A DNA stretch of 51,200 bases from UBA8403 sp964455155 (lineage in GTDB: Bacteria > Bacteroidota > Bacteroidia > Cytophagales > Amoebophilaceae): NCBI GenBank assembly GCA_964455155.1, contig CAYVYH010000002.1, forward strand, positions 1 to 51,200. The letters run 5' to 3'. Under the pieces are notes generated by a model. The model searched no databases, was not told where the DNA came from, and worked only from the letters and a program-made list of their open reading frames with translations. How positions within the stretch are numbered: position 1 is the stretch's first letter; every line of letters begins with the position of its first letter. Positions 33,583-43,580 of this stretch are shown piece after piece. The position numbers were made by a program, and so were the translations under genes.

Positions 33583-35112
33583 ATGATGACGGCAAGTTTA
33601 AGTGAGCAGGAACTTATAAGAACAAGAAAAAAAGAGAAACTCGAGGCGCTAGGTATTCATCCCTACCCTGCAGCTACTTTCCCGACCAATACATCTGCAA
33701 AAGACATTTTAGCGAATTATCCTTCCGATCCAGTACGTTACCAACAGGTGGCCATGGCAGGGCGGCTGATGAGCCTTAGGGTCATGGGATCGGCCTCATT
33801 TGCTGAACTGCAAGATGCTAGTGGGCGAATTCAGTTGTATGTACATAGAGATACCTTGTGTCCAGACCAAGACAAAACTTTTTACAACACAGTTTTTAAA
33901 AAACTTATTGACCTGGGTGATATTGTTGGGGTGTATGGCCACGCGTTCAAGACGCAAATGGGTACCATCTCTGTGCATGTTACACAACTTATCTTGTTGA
34001 CCAAAGCCTTGAAACCTTTACCCGTCGTCAAAGAGGTAGTAGAACATGGTATCGTAAAAACTTACGATGCTTTTACTGACCCTGAACAGCGCTACAGACA
34101 ACGTTACGTAGACCTAATTGTCAATCCACATGTGCGCGAGATATTCATCAAGCGTGCCCAGCTTATTCAGTCTATTCGGCAGTATCTACAAGCACAAGGT
34201 TATCTAGAAGTAGAAACCCCTATCCTGCAACCTATCTATGGTGGTGCAGCTGCTCGTCCTTTCAAAACTCACCACAATGCCCTCGATACGCCGTTATATT
34301 TACGTATTGCCAATGAATTGTACCTGAAGAGACTTATCGTCGGGGGATATGAAGGAGTTTATGAGTTTGCCAAAGACTTTCGTAATGAAGGCATGTCGCG
34401 TTTTCATAACCCTGAGTTCACGATGCTAGAGGCGTATGTAGCCTATAAAGACTATCTGTGGATGATGGATCAGATAGAAATACTATTGGAAAAGGTGGCC
34501 TTGGATCTTCATGGCACCACTGAGGTTCGTGTAGGCCAACACACTATCAATTTCCAACGGCCATGGAAACGATTTACTCTATTTGAAGTCATCCAGCATT
34601 TCACAGGCATAGATGTACATGGCATGGATGAAGTAGCACTCCGCGATGTAGCTCGTAAATTAGGCACTACTGTGGCCACCTCGGCAGGGAAGGGAAAAAT
34701 CATCGATGAACTCTTTGGGGATCACTGTGAACCTAAGCTGATTCAGCCTACATTTATTACAGATTATCCGATAGAAATGTCACCATTGGCCAAACGGCAC
34801 CGTGATCATCCTACTTTGGCAGAGCGGTTTGAGGTCATTTGCAATGGCAAGGAAATTTGCAATGCTTTTTCTGAGCTCAACGATCCGTTAGACCAGCGCC
34901 GGCGGTTTGAAGAACAGCTCGAACTTGGCAAAAGGGGAGACGAAGAGGCTATGGCATTGGATGAAGACTTCCTGCGTGCTTTGCGTTACGGTATGCCGCC
35001 TACCGTGGGCGTGGGTATTGGCATTGACCGGCTTGCTATGATTATGGCCAATGCAGCTTCTATCCAAGAAGTCATCTTTTTCCCCCAAATGCGGCCAGAG
35101 AAACAAGCGTGA
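33583..35112 (+). CDS. lysS: lysyl-tRNA synthetase (class II)
   Basis: A 509-residue class II LysRS. The N-terminal anticodon-binding OB-fold (AGRLMSLRVMGSASFAELQD) is followed by the catalytic core: motif 1 near VETPILQPIYGGAAARPF, motif 2 YEFAKDFRNEGMSRFHNPEF, and motif 3 GVGIGIDRLAMI; the C-terminus (FFPQMRPE) is typical. It starts at ATGATG 33583. A class I LysRS or duplicate is not seen. Confidence 0.96.
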   Translation: MMTASLSEQELIRTRKKEKLEALGIHPYPAATFPTNTSAKDILANYPSDPVRYQQVAMAGRLMSLRVMGSASFAELQDASGRIQLYVHRDTLCPDQDKTFYNTVFKKLIDLGDIVGVYGHAFKTQMGTISVHVTQLILLTKALKPLPVVKEVVEHGIVKTYDAFTDPEQRYRQRYVDLIVNPHVREIFIKRAQLIQSIRQYLQAQGYLEVETPILQPIYGGAAARPFKTHHNALDTPLYLRIANELYLKRLIVGGYEGVYEFAKDFRNEGMSRFHNPEFTMLEAYVAYKDYLWMMDQIEILLEKVALDLHGTTEVRVGQHTINFQRPWKRFTLFEVIQHFTGIDVHGMDEVALRDVARKLGTTVATSAGKGKIIDELFGDHCEPKLIQPTFITDYPIEMSPLAKRHRDHPTLAERFEVICNGKEICNAFSELNDPLDQRRRFEEQLELGKRGDEEAMALDEDFLRALRYGMPPTVGVGIGIDRLAMIMANAASIQEVIFFPQMRPEKQA

Positions 35113-35377
35113 ACTTGGAAAGTAGTGTAGATGGCGTGTGAGCGAAAAAGAGACTATGAGTGCCCCTAGATAGCTGTAGACAAGTCGTTGTTAGTTGACC
35201 TTGATTTCCTTCACAGGTTGTATTCCCGTTGACTATCTTGAAATAAGCATAAGTAGATGGGTGACGTCTGTGTCACTAGCCATTACCTTAACCCCCGGCC
35301 ACCACTTTTTGCAGTGTACAGGACTTTACTCAAGGGAGGGGGTCTCAAAAGTCCCTTTGGGGGGCCACTTCTCCTCC
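35113..35377. other. spacer downstream of lysS
   Basis: About 265 bases without a recognised gene between lysS and the possible remnant on the minus strand. No terminator with a T-run is clear. Confidence 0.35.
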
Positions 35378-35542
35378 TTATCGCGCTACTCTTTTCCCCC
35401 TTTTCTTCAATCCAATGACACAGTCAATACCCCATTCGTCGATTTCTGTAGCAAAATTGCCTCGTTGTAGACCTGACACCGCCAGATTCACTACAAAGTC
35501 CTGTGATTTTTCCTCAATACGAACAGCGGAAATACTGATTTG
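35378..35542 (-). pseudogene. possible gene fragment of unknown family
   Basis: A 54-codon minus-strand stretch without a start codon, preceded by TAG and ended by TAA. The translation is protein-like (SISAVRIEEKSQDFVVNLAV, then RGNFATEIDEWGIDCVIGLK with a basic end KKRGKRVAR). I do not recognise it. It could be the tail of a lost gene downstream of the polyprenyl synthase. Confidence 0.3.
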
Positions 35543-35599
35543 CTAACAGGAAATGCAACAACTCTAGGATTTTTTAAGTACCTCACAGAGGTAACCCAA

Positions 35600-36550
35600 C
35601 TAAACAATACGTTGAATAAGCAAAAAAAGCGCCTTTTGATAGGGCGAGGTGGCTGTGCGGGACAATAACTCAAGGGCTTTCTGCTGGTACTGTAGTATCA
35701 TCTTTTGTGTGTAGTCCATACCTGCGGATTGTCGTACAAAGGTTAGTATTTCTTCTCGCTGTTGGGGATGGTCCTGGAAATTTTTGAGACTGTTCAAAAT
35801 TTCCTGCTGTTGCCGTGTAGGGGTTTGTTGTAGCGCATGTATCAGCGGTAAGGTGAGTTTTCTTCCTTGTAGGTCCATACCTAAGGGCTTGCCTAAATTT
35901 TCGGTACCGTAGTCTAGCCAGTCATCTTTGAGTTGAAAGGCCATCCCTATTTGTTCCCCTACTCTTCGCATATTGGCTACCTGTGCCTCAGAGGCTCCGG
36001 CTGCTATGGCACCTGCCGCCAAGCAAGTGCCAAACAGGTGCGCTGTCTTTTTGTAGATAATATCTAGATAGATGGATTCTGTAGTATCACATGTCTCAGT
36101 TTGTGCTAGTTGGCGTAACTCCCCTGTGCTCATGGCCTGGGCTGTTTCGGTGATGAGGGTCAGTAAATCGTAATCTTGGTGTTGGGTTGCTAGTTGAAAG
36201 CCTTTAGCCAAGAGATAATCGCCAAACAGTATGGCTATCTTATTGTTCCAAACGGCATTGATGGAAGGTTTTCCGCGCCGTTGCGTGGCTTCGTCTACGA
36301 CATCGTCGTGTGCCAGCGATGCCTGGTGCAAAAGTGTCACTAATACTGCACCGCGTAAGGCTTTTGCTGTCATGTTTTCACAAGCACCAGCGGCCAATAA
36401 CACTAGTGTAGGGCGTAGTTGCTTGCCCGGCGATTGGAATGTATAACGTGCAACTCGTTGGAGTAGGTGATCATCTTTTGGGATCAATGTGTGTATTTGT
36501 GCCTCTAATGCAAGCATTTCATTAGCAATAAGTGTTTGTACTTCCTTCAT
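35600..36550 (-). CDS. polyprenyl diphosphate synthase (trans-isoprenyl)
   Basis: A 316-residue all-helical prenyltransferase. First aspartate-rich motif DDVVD at residues 82-86 in HQASLAHDDVVDEA, second motif DDWLD at 209-213 in QLKDDWLDYG; the substrate-binding GKQLRP is near residue 42. It condenses isopentenyl diphosphate with an allylic primer to a long chain for a quinone or carrier lipid; the product length cannot be told from sequence. It is divergent from valS by a short spacer, on the same strand, and probably independent. Confidence 0.92.
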   Translation of the reverse strand: MKEVQTLIANEMLALEAQIHTLIPKDDHLLQRVARYTFQSPGKQLRPTLVLLAAGACENMTAKALRGAVLVTLLHQASLAHDDVVDEATQRRGKPSINAVWNNKIAILFGDYLLAKGFQLATQHQDYDLLTLITETAQAMSTGELRQLAQTETCDTTESIYLDIIYKKTAHLFGTCLAAGAIAAGASEAQVANMRRVGEQIGMAFQLKDDWLDYGTENLGKPLGMDLQGRKLTLPLIHALQQTPTRQQQEILNSLKNFQDHPQQREEILTFVRQSAGMDYTQKMILQYQQKALELLSRTATSPYQKALFLLIQRIV

Positions 36551-36715
36551 TGGGGATGGATGATATGCTTATATGTTATGGCTGTTTAATAAGCGGGTTA
36601 TGGGACTCAATGTGTGAAGCCCGGGTTGCCTGTGTTGGTAGCCTGATTGGCTAATACCCCTTCAGCACACTCGCCCTGTCTTTGTGTGCCTCCTACAGTC
36701 GATCCATGTTTTGTT

Positions 36716-39343
36716 TTACAGTTGTTTAAGACGCTCTTCTAACAGCTTACATTTGACTTGGGCATCAGCTTGTTTTTTACGTTCGTTAGCTACGACCTGT
36801 TCTGGAGCGTGTTGAGTGAAGCGTTCGTTACGGAGCTTTTTTGAGACACTTTCTAGGAAGCCTTGGGTATAGGCCAGTTCCTTCTCTAGGCGCATTTTTT
36901 CCTTCGCTGTATCTACCTGATGGCCCAGAGTGAGATAAAATGTTGTGCCTTGAATGCTACAGCTGATCGCATCTTGCGGTTCATTCTGAGTGGCAACAAT
37001 GTCGGCTAGGTGCGCCAGCTTTTTGACGTAAGTAGCAAAGGGTGTGAGCCAAGTGGGCAATGCCGTATTCTTAACGTATGCTGGAAGGTGCTGCTTGGGT
37101 AAGACTTTGCCTTGTTTGCATAGACTTCTAAGAATTGTTACCAGTTCAAAAGACGTCGCTGCATGGCGAAGTATGGTAGAGTCGTATGGTGCTGCCTGGG
37201 GCCAGGGAGCTACGATGAGACAATCTTGTTTCTGTCTTGGCCGTAACTGGTGCCAGAGCTCTTCGGTGATAAAGGGCATGAAGGGGTGCAGCAGTTTGAG
37301 TAAGCATTCCAGGAACTTTATCGTAGCGCTGTAGACACTGACGGCTATTTCCTTGCCATGGGTAGGCTTGATCATCTCTAGGTACCACGAGCAGAAGTCA
37401 TCCCACACCAGTTTGTAGAGCGCCATGAGTGCATCTGATATGCGGAAATGCTGGAAATGTCCATGGACGTCTTCCAGTACTTGATTTAGTCTAGCCTGGA
37501 ACCACTGGATGGCTATCGTGTGTGTCTCCTCGGCCTGTTCTATGGGTTGCCAATGCTGGAGGAGACGAAAAGCATTCCATAGTTTGTTAACAAAGTTTCT
37601 GCCCTGTTCACAACGTTTGGTGTCAAACAGTAGGTCGTTGCCGGCAGGAGCACTGAGTAGCATGCCTACCCGAACGCCATCAGCACTGTATTGTTCTATG
37701 AGTTCTACCGGCTCTGGTGAGTTGCCCAAAGACTTGGACATTTTCTTGCTCTGCTGGTCGCGCACAATGCCCGTGAAATACACGTTTCTAAACGGAGGTG
37801 TGTCTTGGAAGGCGTAACCTGCCATAATCATTCTAGCTACCCAGAAGAAAATAATTTCTGGAGCAGTCACTAGGTCGTTGGTAGGGTAGAAGTAGCGGAA
37901 ATCCGGATTATCAGGGTGTTGAATGCCGTCAAAAACACTCAGAGGCCACAGCCAAGAAGAGAACCATGTGTCGAGTACGTCTTTGTCTTGGTGTAGATCT
38001 CCCTCGGTCAGGGTTGCGTTACCTGTTTTTTCTTGCGCTTTTTTCAGAGCTGTTGCCTTGTCGTGGGCTACCACCACATTACCATCCGACAAGTAGTAAG
38101 CGGGAATGCGGTGCCCCCACCAGAGCTGCCTAGAGATACACCAGTCTCGTACTTCATTGAGCCATGTCTCATACATATTCTGAAATTTGGCAGGGTAAAA
38201 TCGGATAGTCCCATCTAATACGTGCTTCAGAGCGGGCTTAGACAAGGCCTGCATCTTTACAAACCATTGGGTAGAAAGACGCGGCTCGACAACAGCGTCG
38301 GTTCGTTCCGAAAAGCCCACGTTGTGGATATGGTCATCGGCTTTGACTAGGTAGCCTTCAGCATCAAGCTGTTGAACAATCTTTTGACGTGCCACAAAGC
38401 GATCTTCACCTATGTAGTGCCCAGCTGCCTCATTCAAGGTGCCGTCTTCATTGAGTATGTCGATAATAGCCAGGTGGTGCTTTTCGCCTAAAATATAGTC
38501 ATTCATGTCATGAGCAGGGGTCACTTTCAGGCAGCCCGTGCCAAATGCTGGATCTACATAAGTATCTGTAATGATGGGAATAGGCCTGTTGATCAGGGGC
38601 ACTAAAACTTGCTGGCCTTGCAGGTGTTGGTACCGGGCGTCTTGGGGATGTATGCAAACAGCGGTGTCGCCTAGGATAGTTTCTGGCCGTGTGGTAGCAA
38701 CGGTTACATGTGTGTCACGTCCCACTACTCGATAGCGGATGTAGTACAGTTTTGTTTGGACTTCTTTATAAATCACTTCATCGTCGGCAAGAGCGGTCTT
38801 CCCTGCTGGATCCCAGTGTATCATCCGCTTGCTCTGGTAGATGTATCCTCGCTCATAAAGTTGAATAAATACGGTTTGTACGGCTGCTGCGGGGCCTTGA
38901 TCCAACGTAAAGCAGGTTCGTTTCCAATCGCACGAAATACCCAGTTTTTTGAGCTGCTCCAGGATGATACCTCCATATTTGTTTTTCCAAGACCAAGCAT
39001 GGTGCAAGAATTCCTCTCTTGTCAGGTCATGTTTAACAATGCCTTGTTGTTGGAGCATGGCTACGACTTTAGCTTCCGTAGCAATGGAAGCATGGTCAAG
39101 ACCAGGTACCCAGCAGGCTTCCTTACCTTCCATACGAGCTTTTCGTACCAGGACATCTTGTATAGTATTGTTTAAGATATGTCCCATGTGCAGCTTACCT
39201 GTTACGTTGGGTGGCGGCATGATCACGGTATAGGGCTCCCGATCAGCGTTTGGAACAGCATGAAAAAAGCCATTTTCCAGCCAGTAGGCATACCACTTTG
39301 ACTCTGTGGTCTTGTGATTATAGTGCAGTGGAGATTTCATCAT
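36716..39343 (-). CDS. valS: valyl-tRNA synthetase
   Basis: An 875-residue class I ValRS, normal length. The HIGH-type motif is HMGH at residues 52-55 in PPPNVTGKLHMGHILNNT; the editing (CP1) domain includes TRPETILGDTAVCIHP; the KMSKS motif is KKMSKSLGNS near residue 530. The C-terminal coiled-coil arm (from about residue 805) is present. It starts at ATGATG (39343). The gene is complete. Confidence 0.97.
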   Translation of the reverse strand: MMKSPLHYNHKTTESKWYAYWLENGFFHAVPNADREPYTVIMPPPNVTGKLHMGHILNNTIQDVLVRKARMEGKEACWVPGLDHASIATEAKVVAMLQQQGIVKHDLTREEFLHHAWSWKNKYGGIILEQLKKLGISCDWKRTCFTLDQGPAAAVQTVFIQLYERGYIYQSKRMIHWDPAGKTALADDEVIYKEVQTKLYYIRYRVVGRDTHVTVATTRPETILGDTAVCIHPQDARYQHLQGQQVLVPLINRPIPIITDTYVDPAFGTGCLKVTPAHDMNDYILGEKHHLAIIDILNEDGTLNEAAGHYIGEDRFVARQKIVQQLDAEGYLVKADDHIHNVGFSERTDAVVEPRLSTQWFVKMQALSKPALKHVLDGTIRFYPAKFQNMYETWLNEVRDWCISRQLWWGHRIPAYYLSDGNVVVAHDKATALKKAQEKTGNATLTEGDLHQDKDVLDTWFSSWLWPLSVFDGIQHPDNPDFRYFYPTNDLVTAPEIIFFWVARMIMAGYAFQDTPPFRNVYFTGIVRDQQSKKMSKSLGNSPEPVELIEQYSADGVRVGMLLSAPAGNDLLFDTKRCEQGRNFVNKLWNAFRLLQHWQPIEQAEETHTIAIQWFQARLNQVLEDVHGHFQHFRISDALMALYKLVWDDFCSWYLEMIKPTHGKEIAVSVYSATIKFLECLLKLLHPFMPFITEELWHQLRPRQKQDCLIVAPWPQAAPYDSTILRHAATSFELVTILRSLCKQGKVLPKQHLPAYVKNTALPTWLTPFATYVKKLAHLADIVATQNEPQDAISCSIQGTTFYLTLGHQVDTAKEKMRLEKELAYTQGFLESVSKKLRNERFTQHAPEQVVANERKKQADAQVKCKLLEERLKQL

Positions 39344-39851
39344 CTACGTAGGCGTTTTTGCATCGTACATCACGTAAATAGCTGTATGTTCGACGTTGTG
39401 TTGGTCTTGTACCAAGGGTATGGCGGTCGATTAGGATTTAGACTTCTCAAAAGTTGATGGGGTCATAGTGGTGTACGGTGTGCGGAGATCAAAGCCTCTA
39501 CAAGGGTGGCATGCGATTATCTTGTTGAAGGAAGAGACTTCTTTTACAAGCGTTGGGACCATGTAAACGCATTTTTACTTAACGATATAGCGAAAGCTAT
39601 GTTCTAATTTTTTTATGCTACCCGCTGTCCGAAAGACAACGTTGCCACGCTGCATGTAGGTGTGTACAAGCACGCACCTACATGCAGCGTAGCCTTTTTT
39701 CAAAGATGCCATGCGCCTGTGATTGCTGTCACCTACATTGATGCCTCTGCGTAACGATATATACTTATGATGCGTAAAATACCTGAGAGTGCTTCGGCTG
39801 TGTGGCATCACTCATGGATGTGTATTCCTAGGGCTCAGCAAGTAGGGTAAG
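39344..39851. other. spacer between valS and tRNA-Ser(GGA)
   Basis: About 500 bases with no recognised gene. It contains a strong inverted repeat with a T-run (39647-39700) and a small GAAA-loop hairpin (ATAGC-GAAA-GCTAT near 39588-39601) followed by a T-rich stretch. Both structures point along the plus strand, while all neighbouring genes lie on the minus strand. Confidence 0.5.
39647..39699 (+). terminator. strong terminator-like hairpin
   Basis: ACGCTGCATGTAGGTG (39647-39662) pairs perfectly with CACCTACATGCAGCGT (39675-39690), extended by three more pairs inside, and is followed by AGCCTTTTTT. This is an intrinsic-terminator shape for a plus-strand transcript. No plus-strand gene precedes it within 500 bases, so it may end a small RNA or be a mobile-element remnant. 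Confidence 0.6.
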
Positions 39852-39940
39852 CGGAGTGGGAGGGATTCGAACCCCCGGTGCCCTTTTCAAGGCACACCCA
39901 CTTTCCAGGCGAGCACCTTCAACCACTCGGTCACCACTCC
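39852..39940 (-). tRNA. tRNA-Ser (anticodon GGA)
   Basis: Acceptor GGAGTGG/CCACTCC with G discriminator, anticodon loop CTGGAAA giving GGA, a long variable arm, and a T arm GGGGG-TTCGAAT-CCCTC. CCA is not encoded. It is the second serine tRNA in the window (the other is GCT at 13.2 kb). Confidence 0.95.
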
Positions 39941-39966
39941 GGTTGTGCTGCGTATGCAGCGCAGTG

Positions 39967-39974
39967 CAAAGTTA
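39967..39974 (-). promoter_or_regulatory. candidate TAnnTTTG element for tRNA-Ser(GGA)
   Basis: On the minus strand TAACTTTG, the same octamer as before tRNA-Gln, 26 bases upstream of the tRNA. No matching TTTG is found at the usual distance further upstream. Confidence 0.35.
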
Positions 39975-39984
39975 AGCTATCGTT

Positions 39985-40761
39985 CTACAACTTGATGCTT
40001 CTAAATATATTAGTCGCGTTTTCTGTTGTTATTTTAGCTACTGTCTCCAGGTCGGTTGCCTTGATATCCGCTATTTTTGCTGCGATGTGGCGCAGGTAAG
40101 CAGGCTCATTTCGTTGGCCGCGATGGGGTGTAGGGGTTAGGTAGGGTGCATCCGTTTCTAGCACCATGTGTTCCAGGTCGGTGGCTGCGACTACGCGATC
40201 CAGGCCTGAATTTTTGAAAGTAACCACACCCCCAATACCCAGATAAAAGCCTAGTGCAATAATTTGTTCTGCTTCTTGTAAGCTACCGTTAAAGCAATGA
40301 AAAATGCCTCTGAGGTTCCCATTTTGGTATTTCTCCAGTATTTGCAAAGTGGATTTTATGCTGGCTCTGCAATGAAGAACCACAGGCAGCTGGTATTGTT
40401 GAGCCCAAGTGAGCTGTATGGCCAATGCCTCTTCTTGTTGTGCCTGGTAAGCTTTGTTGTGGTATAAGTCGATGCCAATTTCTCCGATGGCTACAAAAGA
40501 GCGCTTGGCTAGCCAAGTTGCTATGTGTGCTAACTGTTCTTCGAAGTCGTTACCAATGTGGCAAGGGTGGATGCCCAGCATAGCAGCACACAGATTTGGA
40601 TACTTCTCCTCCAGTGCTAACATTTTCTCTATGGTGTCTAGATCTATATTGGGCATATAAATCTTGTGTACATGATGGTCTCGGCTGCGCGCCACGACCT
40701 GCCCTATGTCTGCTTCAAATTCAGAGGCATAAAGGTGTGCGTGGGTGTCAATGAATTCCAT
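39985..40761 (-). CDS. tatD: TatD-family deoxyribonuclease
   Basis: A 258-residue metal-dependent hydrolase of the TatD family, starting at MEFIDTHAHLYASEFEADIG (ATG 40761); the frame extends upstream without good reason. Metal ligands: DTHAHL near the N-terminus, GEIGIDLY, LHCR, FHCF and ETDAPYLTP. TatD proteins act as 3'-5' exonucleases or DNases in DNA repair and RNA quality control. It is preceded on the same strand by a YfcE-like phosphoesterase gene with a 47-base gap. Confidence 0.93.
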   Translation of the reverse strand: MEFIDTHAHLYASEFEADIGQVVARSRDHHVHKIYMPNIDLDTIEKMLALEEKYPNLCAAMLGIHPCHIGNDFEEQLAHIATWLAKRSFVAIGEIGIDLYHNKAYQAQQEEALAIQLTWAQQYQLPVVLHCRASIKSTLQILEKYQNGNLRGIFHCFNGSLQEAEQIIALGFYLGIGGVVTFKNSGLDRVVAATDLEHMVLETDAPYLTPTPHRGQRNEPAYLRHIAAKIADIKATDLETVAKITTENATNIFRSIKL

Positions 40762-40808
40762 AAAACTCCTTGAGTAAACGGTAAACAACTGAATGCAAAG
40801 GTAGGGTT

Positions 40809-41309
40809 TCATTTCCGTTGGCCTAGCTCGATGGCCTGCATGTGGCTGATACACTTGTTTTGTAGTGTGAAGCGGAGTAGCGTACGCACTTGGTGGAAAC
40901 CTTCTCTGCCCGCAGCTCCTGGGTTGAGGTAAAGCAAGGGTGAATATTGAGGATCGTGCGTGACATGCAAGATGTGAGAATGGCCGCATACCAAGATGTC
41001 AGGTATGTTTTCTTGCAATAAAGTGAGGATGGTGGGTGTGTAGTAGGGTGGTCTGCCACCTATGTGCGTCATCCACACACGTAGTCCCTCGCATGTAAAA
41101 CGTAGATGCTGAGGATAATTACAGCGTATGTCTCGGCCATCGATGTTGCCATGAACGGCCCGAAGAGGCCTGAAATTAGCCAGGCGTACGGCCACCGTTG
41201 ACGAACCAATATCACCCGCATGCCAAAGTTCATCACAATCTTCGAAATAATGAAACACCCGGTCATCGAGCCAGCTATGGGTGTCGGAAAGTAATCCAAT
41301 TCTCATCAT
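40809..41309 (-). CDS. YfcE/MJ0936-type metallophosphoesterase
   Basis: A 166-residue calcineurin-like phosphoesterase. Metal-binding motifs: GLLSDTHSWLD (DxH), LWHAGDIGS (GDxx), VHGNIDG (GNHD-like) and VCGHSHILHV (GHxH). The two-metal set is complete. The family hydrolyses phosphodiesters; the natural substrate is unknown. Start at the double ATG 41309. Probably shares a transcript with tatD. Confidence 0.92.
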   Translation of the reverse strand: MMRIGLLSDTHSWLDDRVFHYFEDCDELWHAGDIGSSTVAVRLANFRPLRAVHGNIDGRDIRCNYPQHLRFTCEGLRVWMTHIGGRPPYYTPTILTLLQENIPDILVCGHSHILHVTHDPQYSPLLYLNPGAAGREGFHQVRTLLRFTLQNKCISHMQAIELGQRK

Positions 41310-41517
41310 CTCGATGCTGGTTCTATTTGCCCACTGCCATCTTTATTCAATTAGGTCAACTTGGCGCTATGTGTGGATAATCGCTTTCAAGCATTTATTT
41401 TGACCGTCCATATCTTTGACTCGTGTTATGGAGTCCTAGCACGGTCAAATAAGCCACCCCTAGTGCCTATATTTGGGCGCTAGCGCACCACAAGTTAAAG
41501 CATAACTAAGACCGTTC

Positions 41518-43308
41518 GTGTACATAGAACAGCAAATTATAACAGTTATCCAACAAGCTCTTCAACAAAGTTTTGGACTGGCTGTATCGCTTACAGACCT
41601 TCTCTTGCAGCCTACACATCCAGGATTTGAAGGGGAATACACCTTTGTGACTTTTCCTTGGGCAGGGCGTTGTCAGCAGCGGCCTGAGGAAGTGGCCCGG
41701 CAATTAGGGAATTGGATCAAAGAGCAGAGCCCTTTGGTATCGGATTTCAATGTTGTCCAAGGTTTCTTAAACCTCACTGTGGCTGATCATGTGTGGTTAA
41801 AGCAGCTGGTGATGATGAGTAAGGATGTACATTTTGGCTTTTTGCCTTCGAACGGACAAAGAGTAGTCATTGAATTTTCTTCCCCCAACACCAATAAGCC
41901 GTTACATCTAGGACATTTGCGGAATAATTTTTTGGGTCATGCGGTGGCCGAAATATTGAAGGCTTCAGGCTACGAGGTGTACAAGGTCAACCTGGTCAAC
42001 GATCGGGGGATTCATATTTGTAAGTCCATGGTGGCCTATCAGCAATTTGGCCAGGGAGAAACTCCTGAGACGGCAGGCCTCAAGGGAGATCACCTCGTGG
42101 GTAAGTATTATGTCCATTTTGACCAGGTTTACAAGGAGCAAGTTGCCTCCTTGACTCAACAGCTTGGTGATCAAGAACGTGCTGTCAAAGAAGCTCCTAT
42201 TTTTCTTAGCGCGCGTCAAATGCTGCAAAAGTGGGAACAGGGAGACATGGTAGTGCGTGCTTTGTGGTCGACCATGAATGCCTGGGTCTACCGGGGATTT
42301 GAGGCTACTTATGAGCGACTGGGAATCATTTTTGATAGCACTTACTATGAGTCACAAATCTACCTGTTGGGCAAACAGGTGGTCGAAGAGGGGCTACTGC
42401 AAGCTGTTTTTTATAGAAAGAAAGATGGGTCTGTCTGGGCTGACTTAACAGAGGAGGGGCTCGATCATAAGCTTGTACTGCGGGAAGACGGTACGTCAGT
42501 ATACATGACCCAAGATCTGGGGGTGGCAGACTTACGCTATGCACATTATCGTTTTGATCGATCTATTTACGTGGTGGGCAATGAACAAGACTACCACTTT
42601 GAGGTCTTGTTTAAGTTGATGAGACGGTTAGGGCGCAGTTATACCAACAACATGTATCACTTATCTTACGGTATGGTGGACTTACCCACAGGCAAGATGA
42701 AGTCGCGTGAAGGTACTGTGGTGGATGCTGACCAACTGATCGAGGAGATGGTTCATATGGCAGCACAACACACCCAGGAGCTAGGTAAGATTGATGACTT
42801 TTCTGAAGAGGAAGCCCAGCAGCTTTACCATACTCTAGCCATGGGAGCGCTAAAATTCTTCTTATTACGTGTAGAAGCCAAAAAGAGGCTTCTATTTGAC
42901 CCCCAGGCTTCAATTGACTTCCAGGGGCATACGGGGCCCTATATTCAGTATACATATGCGCGTATCGCTGCTATCCTAAGGAAGGCCCAGGATGCAGCGA
43001 TAGCCTATGAAGGGGATGTCTTGGAAGAACACCTCGCCTTGGAGCCAGCAGAGAGAATGGTGATGGTGCAGCTTCACAAGTTTCCGAAAAAGCTACGAGA
43101 AGCTGCTGAAGCCTATTCGCCAGCTATCATAGCTCAATATGTTTTTGAGTTAGCTAAGAGCTATAATAGGATGTATGGGGAAGTTACTATACTTCAAGAA
43201 AGCGATCCGATGTTAAGAGCACTTAGGTTGTGCCTTTCAGCTACGGTGGCGCGCATAATCCAGAGGAGTATGGAACTCTTAGGCATAACAGTACCCACGC
43301 GGATGTGA
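41518..43308 (+). CDS. argS: arginyl-tRNA synthetase
   Basis: A 596-residue class I ArgRS, normal length. The N-terminal Add1 domain (about 1-115) is followed by the HIGH-type motif in SPNTNKPLHLGHLRNN (HLGH) and the KMSKS counterpart KMKSREGTVV, and the DALR anticodon-binding domain closes the protein (to TVPTRM). It starts with GTG at 41518; the usual N-terminus begins here and no closer ATG fits. It is preceded by about 200 bases without genes. Confidence 0.96.
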   Translation: MYIEQQIITVIQQALQQSFGLAVSLTDLLLQPTHPGFEGEYTFVTFPWAGRCQQRPEEVARQLGNWIKEQSPLVSDFNVVQGFLNLTVADHVWLKQLVMMSKDVHFGFLPSNGQRVVIEFSSPNTNKPLHLGHLRNNFLGHAVAEILKASGYEVYKVNLVNDRGIHICKSMVAYQQFGQGETPETAGLKGDHLVGKYYVHFDQVYKEQVASLTQQLGDQERAVKEAPIFLSARQMLQKWEQGDMVVRALWSTMNAWVYRGFEATYERLGIIFDSTYYESQIYLLGKQVVEEGLLQAVFYRKKDGSVWADLTEEGLDHKLVLREDGTSVYMTQDLGVADLRYAHYRFDRSIYVVGNEQDYHFEVLFKLMRRLGRSYTNNMYHLSYGMVDLPTGKMKSREGTVVDADQLIEEMVHMAAQHTQELGKIDDFSEEEAQQLYHTLAMGALKFFLLRVEAKKRLLFDPQASIDFQGHTGPYIQYTYARIAAILRKAQDAAIAYEGDVLEEHLALEPAERMVMVQLHKFPKKLREAAEAYSPAIIAQYVFELAKSYNRMYGEVTILQESDPMLRALRLCLSATVARIIQRSMELLGITVPTRM

Positions 43309-43580
43309 GGTAGCCAGAGCGATTACGCAGATTATTTTTTGTCTTGTGGCACCGGTTTCTTAGCAGGATTAAACAGGACCAGGCGTCATGTCGTCTCCAC
43401 CCGGTTGTGGATCCGCCCAATCTCTTTACCCTCTTTATTGTTGTCACTACCACTTTCTCCCCCCTTTCTTTTTCTGCGCTGGGTGCCTCTTCTTTCTCTC
43501 CTTGCGCCTGTACTGTTATTTCTGATGTTTAGGATATTCCGCGGATCCCTCGGGTCTAAGTAACTTGGGCTTCCTCGGTT

